A stretch of DNA of 6,653 nt, taken from positions 1 through 6,653 of the forward strand of contig CAJOCV010000096.1 of assembly GCA_905233785.1 (NCBI GenBank), written 5' to 3'. This stretch comes from an uncultured Oscillospiraceae bacterium. Its GTDB lineage: Bacteria > Bacillota > Clostridia > Oscillospirales > Oscillospiraceae. The stretch's first letter is position 1; every line of letters starts with the position of its first letter. Shown piece by piece: positions 1-5,039 of this stretch. The position numbers were made by a program, and so were the translations under genes. The notes below the pieces were generated by a model that was given only the letters and a program-made list of their open reading frames with translations, was not told where the DNA came from and did not search any database.

Positions 1-138
1 ATCGACACCTTCATCAACGCCTACAGCAACGAGCCCCAGTTCAAACGTGCCATCATGGACAAGATCATGGGCCGGAGCGAGTTCAAAGCTGTAAGCCCCA
101 TTGACCCCTACTGCGGAAAGGACTATCTGAAGTTTTAA
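1..138 (+). CDS. C-terminal end of an unrecognised protein (5' part outside window)
   Basis: The first frame is open from the window edge to a TAA at 136-138 and gives 45 residues, ending in PYCGKDYLKF. The fragment is mixed polar and hydrophobic, with no membrane segment and a single cysteine near the end. I do not recognise a family from so short a tail, so no function is offered. Support for it being real: the frame is open to the edge, codon use is GC-rich like the neighbours, and the next ORF starts 2 bases after the stop on the same strand, which is typical of an operon. The true start and length lie upstream of the window. Confidence 0.6.
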   Translation: MDTFINAYSNEPQFKRAIMDKIMGRSEFKAVSPIDPYCGKDYLKF

Positions 139-140
139 CC

Positions 141-380
141 ATGCGCAATTCTTCCCTTGATATGACGCAGGGGGACGTGATGGGCGGCCTTGTGGCCTTC
201 TCCGTCCCCTCGCTGATCGGCAATCTTCTGCGCACGCTGACGGATCTGGCGGCGCTGGGCATCGTCTTCCTGCTGCGGAAGCTCCTGCCCTTCGACTATA
301 CCTGGATGCTGATCGCCACGGCCGTGGCGCTGTCCATCGGCACCATCGTCATCAGCTACCGCATCGCGGGCAAAAAGTGA
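141..380 (+). CDS. Small membrane ORF with MATE-transporter-like N-terminus, probably a gene relic
   Basis: This 79-residue ORF begins 2 bases after the preceding stop and ends 10 bases before the next gene. Residues 7-30 (LDMTQGDVMGG, then AFSVPSLIGNLL) resemble the conserved N-terminus of MATE-family multidrug/Na+ antiporters, where a short 'DMTEGxI' lead precedes the first helix. MATE proteins are normally about 440-460 residues with 12 helices. This one has about three hydrophobic stretches (about 14-30, 35-50 and 55-73) and a basic tail ending GKK. The similarity fades after about residue 36, and the origin of the second half is unclear. The best reading is a MATE gene that lost its middle, or a fusion of its start to other sequence. 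It is unlikely to transport alone. A genuine small membrane protein is the alternative. The start at 141 is chosen because it keeps the whole MATE-like lead; no strong ribosome binding site precedes it. Confidence 0.6.
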   Translation: MRNSSLDMTQGDVMGGLVAFSVPSLIGNLLRTLTDLAALGIVFLLRKLLPFDYTWMLIATAVALSIGTIVISYRIAGKK

Positions 381-382
381 GG
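376..382 (+). promoter_or_regulatory. Ribosome binding site overlapping the upstream stop codon
   Basis: The sequence AGTGAGG lies 8 bases before the ATG at 391 and contains the TGA stop (378-380) of the small upstream ORF. It is a moderate Shine-Dalgarno match. The overlap suggests that translation of the spermidine-synthase-like gene is coupled to that of the short ORF, which would be one reason for the short ORF's frame to stay open. Confidence 0.5.
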
Positions 383-390
383 CTTTTCCC

Positions 391-1992
391 ATGGGTGAGC
401 ACAAAATCCTGAAAAACAAGTGGTTTTTGTATCTGACGGAGTTTTTCGCGGGCGTGTCCGTGATGGCCGTCGAGCTCGGCGCGAGCAGGCTTCTCGCGCC
501 CTATTTCAGCTCCTCCCAGATCGTCTGGACCATCATCATCGGCACGATCATGATCGCCATGGCGCTCGGCAACCTCTACGGCGGCCGGGCGGCGGACAGA
601 GACCCCGACCCCGACAGGCTCTACCGCCGCATCCTGATCGCCGCGGTGTGGATCGCGCTGATCCCGGCGGTGGGAAAGTTTCTGATCCTCGGCATTTCGG
701 CGCTGCTCATCTTCACGGTGAACGAAAATTACCTGGTCTGGGCCGCCTTCGCCGCCTGTATGCTGATCTTCGTCTTCCCACTCTTCCTGCTCGGCACCGT
801 GACGCCCTCGCTTGCCAAGTACACGATGGAAAACCTCGACGATAACGCCCGCATCGTGGGTACGCTCGGCGCGGCGAACACAGTCGGCAGCATCATCGGC
901 ACCTTTGTGCCCACCTTCGTGACCATCCCCGCCGTGGGTACCTCGATCACCTTCCTGATTTTCGCGGGCATCCTGCTCGCCCTCGCGCTGCTGTACTTTT
1001 TCAGCGGCAAGGGCAAGAAAGGCGGCGCGCTGCTGGCGCTGATCGTATTTCTCGCAAGCTGCGCCTTCGGCTGGCGCTCCAACTTCGCGTTTTGGAAAAC
1101 GGATCTCGTGTACGAGGGCGAATCCGTCTACAACTATCTGCAGGTGGAGGAGACGGAGGACGACGTGATCCTCTCCACGAACGTCCTGTTCGGGGTGCAG
1201 TCGATCCTGCCGAAGAACACGCGCTTTACCGGTATGTACTACGATTACGCCATGGCAGCCCCCTATATGGCGGGCGCTGCGGAGAAGGAGGGGCTAAGCC
1301 TGCTGGTGCTCGGCATGGGAAGCGGCACCTACGGCAGCCAGTGCGCCGCGTATCTTTCGAATGTCGTCGTCGAGGGCGTGGAGATCGACGGGAAAATCAC
1401 CTCGCTTGCGCGGCGCTACTTCGCCATGCCGGAGGACTTGCCCGTGGCCACCTACGACGGGCGGGCATTCCTGAACGCGGTTGACAAGCAATACGATGTC
1501 ATCATGGTGGACGCCTACCAGGACATCACGATCCCCTTTCAAATGGCGTCCGTAGAGTTTTTCACGCTGGTTCGCGAGCATCTGACCGACGACGGCGTGA
1601 TGGTCGTGAATATGAACATGCGCGGCAGCCGAGAGGGGAACATCAACCAGTATCTGGCGGACACGATCTCCGCCGTGTTCCCGTCGGTCTGGACGGTGGA
1701 CGTGGCGCGCAACACGAACCGGGAGCTTTTCGCCTCGCGAAACACCGACATGATCGAGCGCCTGCGTGATAACATCGCTCTCGTGGAGAACGACAGCCTG
1801 CGCGAGCTTTTACAGCGCGTGTCCGCGGGGCTGACGCAATATGAGGCCGGCGGCTATCTCATGACCGACGACCGCGCCCCGGTGGAGCTTTTGAGCATGC
1901 AGGTCATCGACGAGCTGATCCGCGACGAAGTCGCTTATTATAAGGACATTTACGAACAGCACGGGATCGAGGGCGTCATTGGAAGCCTTTGA
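391..1992 (+). CDS. Membrane-anchored spermidine synthase-like protein (fused MFS/spermidine synthase family)
   Basis: This is a complete 533-residue protein. Residues 12-228 are a hydrophobic domain of about seven or eight helices, with loops around 65-78 and 206-211. Residues about 240-505 are a class I Rossmann domain of the spermidine-synthase/methyltransferase type. The visible motifs are the glycine loop LGMGSGTYG (307-315), the acidic VEID (330-333), DGRAF (356-360), YDVIMVDAYQD (368-378) and TDDRAPVELL (492-501), the last being characteristic of this fused family. True aminopropyltransferases carry two aspartates spaced D-x-x-D in the active site. Here D374 is kept, but the +3 position is Q377 and an Asp follows at 378. 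Aminopropyl transfer to a polyamine is therefore possible but not shown, and transfer to another substrate at the membrane is equally open. The start at 391 has a Shine-Dalgarno 8 bases upstream. The final codons (GGA AGC CTT TGA) form the first part of a 40-bp tandem repeat. Confidence 0.9.
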   Translation: MGEHKILKNKWFLYLTEFFAGVSVMAVELGASRLLAPYFSSSQIVWTIIIGTIMIAMALGNLYGGRAADRDPDPDRLYRRILIAAVWIALIPAVGKFLILGISALLIFTVNENYLVWAAFAACMLIFVFPLFLLGTVTPSLAKYTMENLDDNARIVGTLGAANTVGSIIGTFVPTFVTIPAVGTSITFLIFAGILLALALLYFFSGKGKKGGALLALIVFLASCAFGWRSNFAFWKTDLVYEGESVYNYLQVEETEDDVILSTNVLFGVQSILPKNTRFTGMYYDYAMAAPYMAGAAEKEGLSLLVLGMGSGTYGSQCAAYLSNVVVEGVEIDGKITSLARRYFAMPEDLPVATYDGRAFLNAVDKQYDVIMVDAYQDITIPFQMASVEFFTLVREHLTDDGVMVVNMNMRGSREGNINQYLADTISAVFPSVWTVDVARNTNRELFASRNTDMIERLRDNIALVENDSLRELLQRVSAGLTQYEAGGYLMTDDRAPVELLSMQVIDELIRDEVAYYKDIYEQHGIEGVIGSL

Positions 1993-2100
1993 GTGTCGTA
2001 GGGACGAGCATTGCTCGTCCGGAAGTCTTTGAGTGCCGTAGGGACGAGCATTGCTCGTCCGGAAGTCTTTGAGTGCCGTAGGGACGAGCATTGCTCGTCC
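1981..2100 (+). repeat. Three tandem 40-bp repeats, each with a 19-base palindrome
   Basis: The units are 1981-2020, 2021-2060 and 2061-2100. Units 2 and 3 are identical. Unit 1 differs at its 6th base (C for T) and 16th base (T for C). Each unit contains GTAGGGACGAGC and a perfect inverted repeat, GGACGAGCA-T-TGCTCGTCC, with cores at 2002-2020, 2042-2060 and 2082-2100. The first 12 bases of unit 1 are the last four codons of the upstream gene, including its stop. The array therefore probably arose by duplicating a block made of the gene end plus one palindromic element. The palindromes may form stable RNA hairpins in the 3' untranslated region of that gene. Confidence 0.95.
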
Positions 2101-2127
2101 GCAGCGGTGAAGCCAAATAGATAGAAG

Positions 2128-2174
2128 AAAAGCACGGCGAAATCGTAATCAACTGCGGATTCGCCGTGCTTTTT
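2128..2174 (+). terminator. Strong rho-independent terminator, probably bidirectional
   Basis: A perfect 14-bp stem (AAAAGCACGGCGAA at 2128-2141 with TTCGCCGTGCTTTT at 2160-2173) encloses an 18-base loop and runs into a five-T tract at 2170-2174. Read on the minus strand, the same stem is followed by a TTTTCTTCTAT-type tract. It can thus end both the plus-strand transcript of the spermidine-synthase-like gene and the minus-strand transcript coming from the glycogen genes and the kinase relic. Its position between convergent genes fits this double role. Confidence 0.9.
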
Positions 2175-2200
2175 CTGCGAAATTGTACTGTTATGCTGCC

Positions 2201-2226
2201 TACGGACGAGCAATGCTCGTCCCTAC
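2201..2226 (-). repeat. Inverted fourth copy of the GTAGGGACGAGC palindrome
   Basis: Read on the minus strand this is GTAGGGACGAGC followed by the same 9-bp stem (2204-2212 with 2214-2222) seen in the three tandem units. It stands alone, without the 40-bp unit's flank, so the palindromic element and the tandem array are separable. It lies on the far side of the terminator, in opposite orientation to the array, and its GTAG end provides the TAG that closes the reading frame of the adjacent kinase relic. Confidence 0.9.
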
Positions 2227-2445
2227 ACTAACTCTGCGAGCGCTGGGGTATTCGCCTCGACGCATTCGGCGGCGATGGCGCCCGCGCTCACAAGGCGCAC
2301 GTCCAGCCCCAGCAGGCGCAGATTATGGGCGATGTTCCGCCCCACGCCGCCGGGGCGCAGCGTGACCCGCCCGGGGTTGGAGTCCCTCCGGCTTTGCGCC
2401 GATGTCCACATGCATGCCGCCCACCACGGCGATATCGTCCTGCAT
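2223..2445 (-). pseudogene. Relic of a PfkB-family sugar kinase (pseudouridine-kinase-like), internally deleted and frameshifted
   Basis: From the ATG at 2445 the minus strand reads MQDDIAVVGGMHVDIGAKP, a typical PfkB/ribokinase N-terminal strand, preceded by GGAGG at 2450-2454. After that the frame is lost: the start frame runs out at an early stop, while the next frame carries RRDSNPGRVTLRPGGVGRN and then AHNLRLLGLDVRLVSA. This is the substrate-binding glycine-rich segment of PfkB kinases, and its SNPG...PGGVGRNIA form resembles pseudouridine kinases. About ten residues seem to be missing at the frame change. The sequence then jumps to ECVEANTPALAEL, which looks like the family's C-terminal end, and stops at a TAG inside a palindromic repeat. 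Intact members are about 300 residues and include a catalytic GAGD motif, which is absent. The gene is almost certainly non-functional. The exact subfamily is less sure than the PfkB assignment. Confidence 0.8.
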
Positions 2446-2463
2446 ATTTCCTCCGAACGCACA

Positions 2464-2495
2464 GGGGATGTGAAGAAATCTTTCTTCACATCCCC
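2464..2495. repeat. Perfect 15-bp inverted repeat just after glgP
   Basis: GGGGATGTGAAGAAA at 2464-2478 is the exact reverse complement of 2481-2495, with only TC between, so the real hairpin has about 13-14 pairs and a four-base loop. On the minus strand it begins 8 bases after the glgP stop and ends 9 bases before the ribosome binding site of the kinase relic. No T-tract follows on either strand, so it is not a standard intrinsic terminator. Possible roles are protecting the 3' end of glgP mRNA or limiting read-through; both are inference. Confidence 0.85.
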
Positions 2496-2503
2496 GTGAA
2501 TTA

Positions 2504-4903
2504 TCACATCAGGTGCCAGATGTTTTTGGCATACTCCTTGATCGCGCGGTCGGCGGCGAAGATGCCGCTTTCGGCGGTGTTCATGATGGCGAGGCGGGCG
2601 CGCTCCTCATCGTCCTTGATGCGCTCGTACATGCGGCTCTGGCAGTCGGCGTAGGCGCGGTAGTCGGCGATCAGCATATAGGGGTCGCCGCCGTAGAGGA
2701 GGCCGGAGACCAGGTCGGAATAGCTCTTGCCGTCCCGGAAGCCCTCGCGGAAGCGGTTCATGATGCGCATGATCTCGCCGTCGGACTGCGCCATGCTGTT
2801 GGGATCGTAGCCGTGGCGGCGCCAGTTGGCGATCTCGTCGGTATGCAGGCCGAACAGGAACATGTTCTCGTCGCCCAGGCGCTCGTACATCTCGACGTTT
2901 GCACCGTCAAGCGTGCCGATGGTCACGGCGCCGTTCATCATCAGCTTCATGCAGCCGGTGCCGGAGGCCTCTTTGCCGGCGGTGGAAATCTGCTCGGAAA
3001 CATCAGCGGCGGGCACGATGGCCTCGGCGGCGCTGACGCGGTAGTTCTCCACAAAGCAGATCTGCAGCCGATCCTTGCAGACGGGATCGTTGTTGATGTC
3101 GTCCTGCATGCTCAAAAGCAGCTCGATGATGCGCTTGGCGACGCGGTAGCCCGCGGCGGCCTTGGCGCCGAAGACGAAGGTGCGGGGCACGAAGTCCTGG
3201 TTGGGGTTGTCGTGCAGCTGCATCTGCAGGCTTGCGATGCGCATCGCGCACAGAAGCTGGCGCTTGTACTCGTGCAGACGCTTGACCTGCACGTCGATGA
3301 TGGTGTTGGGATTTAAGTCCGCGCCCTGGTTGCGCTTGCAGAAGGCGGCGAGCGTCTTCTTGTTCTCCAGCTTGATGGCGTTGACCTTACGGCGCACCTC
3401 GGAATCGTTTGCAAAGTCCGCGAACTTGATGAGCTCCTCGGGCTTGGTGATGTAGCCGTCGCCGATCGTCTCGCACAGCAGGCCGTGGAGGCCGGGGTTG
3501 ATCTGCGCGAGCCAGCGGCGGTGGTCGATGCCGTTGGTGACGTGGGTGAAGCGGTTGGGACGCAGGGTATACACGTCGTGGAACAGGTCGTCCTTCAAAA
3601 TCTCGCCGTGCAGGCGGGAGACGCCGTTGACCATGTAGCAGGCGGCAAGGCACATGTTGGCCATGTGCACCTGGTTGTCGCGGATGATGAGGTTGCGGCC
3701 GACGCGCTCATCCCAGTTGAAGTTGTAAACCAGGAAATCGCACCAGCGGCGGTTGATCTCGCACATGATCTCCCACAGGCGGGGCAGAAGCTGCTGCACC
3801 AGGCTCTGCGGCCACTTCTCCAGCGCCTCGCTCATGACGGTGTGGTTGGTATAGGCCACGCTCTCCTTGACGATGTTCCAGGCCTCATCCCAGCCCATGC
3901 CGTACTCGTCCATGAAAATGCGCATCAGCTCGGGGATAATCAGGGTGGGGTGGGTGTCGTTGATTTGGATGGTGTGGTGCTTGGCGAAGGAGCGGATGTC
4001 GCCCCACTTGCGGATGTGCTTTCTCACGACATCCTGCGCGGTGGCGGAGACGAAGAAATACTGCTGCTTGAGGCGCAGGGTCTTGCCCTCGATATGATCG
4101 TCCGCCGGATAGAGCACCTTGGTGATGACCTCGGCCATGGTGCGCTGCTCCATGCTGCGCACATACTCGCCCTCGGAGAAGAGGTACATGTCCAGGAAGT
4201 TGCGGCTCTCGGAATCCCAGAGGCGCAGGGTGTTGATCTTCTTGCCGCCGTAGCCCGCGATCAGCATATCGCGCGGCACGGCCACCACGGCGTCATAGCC
4301 GGTGTGCTCGGCGTGGTAACGGCCAAAGTTGTCCCAATGCGGAGAAATCTGGCCGCCGAAGCGCACCTCCACCGCGTCCTCATAGCGGGGGATCAGCCAG
4401 CTCTCCGCGGCGGTGCGCCAGTTGTCCGCGATCTCGGTCTGACGGCCGTCACGGAATTTCTGCTTGAAAATCCCCAGCTCATAGCAGATGGAGTAGCCCG
4501 TAGCCTCGAGATTGAGGGTGGCCATGCTGTCCATATAGCAGGCGGCGAGACGGCCGAGGCCGCCGTTGCCGAGGCCGGCGTCGGGCTCTTCCTCAAAAAT
4601 GTCGGACGCGTTGCGACCCATATCCTCGAGAGCGCCGACCAGGGCTTCGCCGAGGCCGAGGTTGAAGGCGTTCTTCATCAGGCTGCGCCCCATGAGAAAC
4701 TCCATCGACATATAGTGCACTTCCTTCTCGGAGGAGCAGGGATCCTCCGCCGTGAGGAAGCGGCTCATGATCTCGCGGATCACGATTGCTGAGGCCTGGA
4801 AAATCTGCTCGTCGGTAGCGGCTTCGCCGGTGGTGGTGAAGTGGGCACAGAGCTTATCTTCGATGGCGCTGCGCATCTCGTCGCGTGAAATCTGTCCAAT
4901 CAT
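2504..4903 (-). CDS. glgP: Glycogen/maltodextrin phosphorylase (GT35)
   Basis: This cytoplasmic enzyme removes terminal alpha-1,4-glucose units from glycogen or maltodextrin with phosphate, giving glucose-1-phosphate. The 799-residue length is usual for bacterial members. Landmarks in order are YMSMEFLMGRSL (64-75), EEEPDAGLGNGGLGRLAACY (104-123), INDTHPT (314-320), THVTNGIDHRRWL (453-465), VQVKRLHEYKRQ (538-549), VSAAEAIVPAADVSEQIS (623-640) and the pyridoxal-phosphate site EASGTGCMK with the cofactor lysine at K653. The residue before MK is Cys where most family members have Asn, and the TNGI motif is followed by Asp rather than the common Thr; neither change removes a catalytic residue. 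The ATG at 4903 is preceded by GGAGG at 4914-4918. It lies 136 bases downstream of glgD on the same strand, consistent with a glycogen operon, although the spacer could hold its own control. Confidence 0.97.
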   Translation of the reverse strand: MIGQISRDEMRSAIEDKLCAHFTTTGEAATDEQIFQASAIVIREIMSRFLTAEDPCSSEKEVHYMSMEFLMGRSLMKNAFNLGLGEALVGALEDMGRNASDIFEEEPDAGLGNGGLGRLAACYMDSMATLNLEATGYSICYELGIFKQKFRDGRQTEIADNWRTAAESWLIPRYEDAVEVRFGGQISPHWDNFGRYHAEHTGYDAVVAVPRDMLIAGYGGKKINTLRLWDSESRNFLDMYLFSEGEYVRSMEQRTMAEVITKVLYPADDHIEGKTLRLKQQYFFVSATAQDVVRKHIRKWGDIRSFAKHHTIQINDTHPTLIIPELMRIFMDEYGMGWDEAWNIVKESVAYTNHTVMSEALEKWPQSLVQQLLPRLWEIMCEINRRWCDFLVYNFNWDERVGRNLIIRDNQVHMANMCLAACYMVNGVSRLHGEILKDDLFHDVYTLRPNRFTHVTNGIDHRRWLAQINPGLHGLLCETIGDGYITKPEELIKFADFANDSEVRRKVNAIKLENKKTLAAFCKRNQGADLNPNTIIDVQVKRLHEYKRQLLCAMRIASLQMQLHDNPNQDFVPRTFVFGAKAAAGYRVAKRIIELLLSMQDDINNDPVCKDRLQICFVENYRVSAAEAIVPAADVSEQISTAGKEASGTGCMKLMMNGAVTIGTLDGANVEMYERLGDENMFLFGLHTDEIANWRRHGYDPNSMAQSDGEIMRIMNRFREGFRDGKSYSDLVSGLLYGGDPYMLIADYRAYADCQSRMYERIKDDEERARLAIMNTAESGIFAADRAIKEYAKNIWHLM

Positions 4904-4913
4904 TTAATAAAAA

Positions 4914-4918
4914 CCTCC
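4914..4918 (-). promoter_or_regulatory. Ribosome binding site of glgP
   Basis: The minus strand reads GGAGG, then ten AT-rich bases (TTTTTATTAA), then the ATG of glgP. This strong match fixes the start codon. Confidence 0.85.
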
Positions 4919-4949
4919 AAAATCGCACGAATGCTTCTGTCTTCATGCC

Positions 4950-5004
4950 GTAGGGACGGCTGTCAGCCGCCTGACCGTGCCGGGCGGCTCGCAGCCGTCC
5001 CTAC
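4950..5004. repeat. 55-base palindromic element in the glgD-glgP spacer
   Basis: The ends form a perfect 13-bp inverted repeat (GTAGGGACGGCTG at 4950-4962 with 4992-5004). After a two-base bulge, an inner 7-bp stem follows (AGCCGCC at 4965-4971 with GGCGGCT at 4983-4989), leaving a loop of about 7-11 bases. The outermost bases GTAGGGACG are the same as the end of the palindromes at 1998-2100 and 2201-2226, so both belong to one end-sharing family of short interspersed elements. It would fold strongly in the glgC-glgD-glgP transcript. No T-tract follows, so it is not a plain terminator. Confidence 0.9.
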
Positions 5005-5005
5005 A

Positions 5006-5021
5006 CGCCCCCGAAGGGGCG
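5006..5021 (-). other. Short GC hairpin with a UUCG tetraloop after glgD
   Basis: On the minus strand CGCCCC-TTCG-GGGGCG forms a 6-bp stem closed by the very stable C(UUCG)G tetraloop, beginning about 18 bases after the glgD stop and abutting the 55-base palindrome. There is no U-run after it. Together the two hairpins could slow polymerase or shield the glgD end of the message; this role is inference. Confidence 0.6.
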
Positions 5022-5039
5022 CGCAGGGGGTGGGAGTAA

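Noticed and set aside
135..419. Minus-strand 94-codon frame opposite the MATE-like ORF
   Set aside because: It is polar, Gln/Arg/Asp-rich antisense translation with no motif; the plus strand has coherent hydrophobic segments and operon-like spacing.
420..845. Overlapping plus-strand frame inside the spermidine-synthase-like gene
   Set aside because: It is Arg/Pro/His-rich, out-of-frame translation typical of high-GC DNA, while the main frame carries clear membrane and Rossmann motifs.
1981..2100. Possible CRISPR array
   Set aside because: The 40-bp units are directly tandem with no unique spacers between them, and there are only three.
1810..2213. Minus-strand frames running through the tandem repeats
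   Set aside because: They simply translate the repeat units (repeated SSLRHSK-like peptides) and the antisense of the upstream gene; no ribosome binding site or family match.
2464..2495. Standard intrinsic terminator for glgP
   Set aside because: The stem is strong, but neither strand has a T-run after it, so I list it as an inverted repeat instead.
2513..3316. A 267-codon open frame on the plus strand
   Set aside because: It is also antisense to glgP with the same low-complexity composition; no ribosome binding site or family motif was seen.
3485..4792. A 435-codon open frame on the plus strand, antisense to glgP
   Set aside because: Its translation is rich in Ala, Val, His, Asp and Gly without any recognisable domain. 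It is the expected mirror of a GC-rich gene, and glgP on the other strand is unambiguous.
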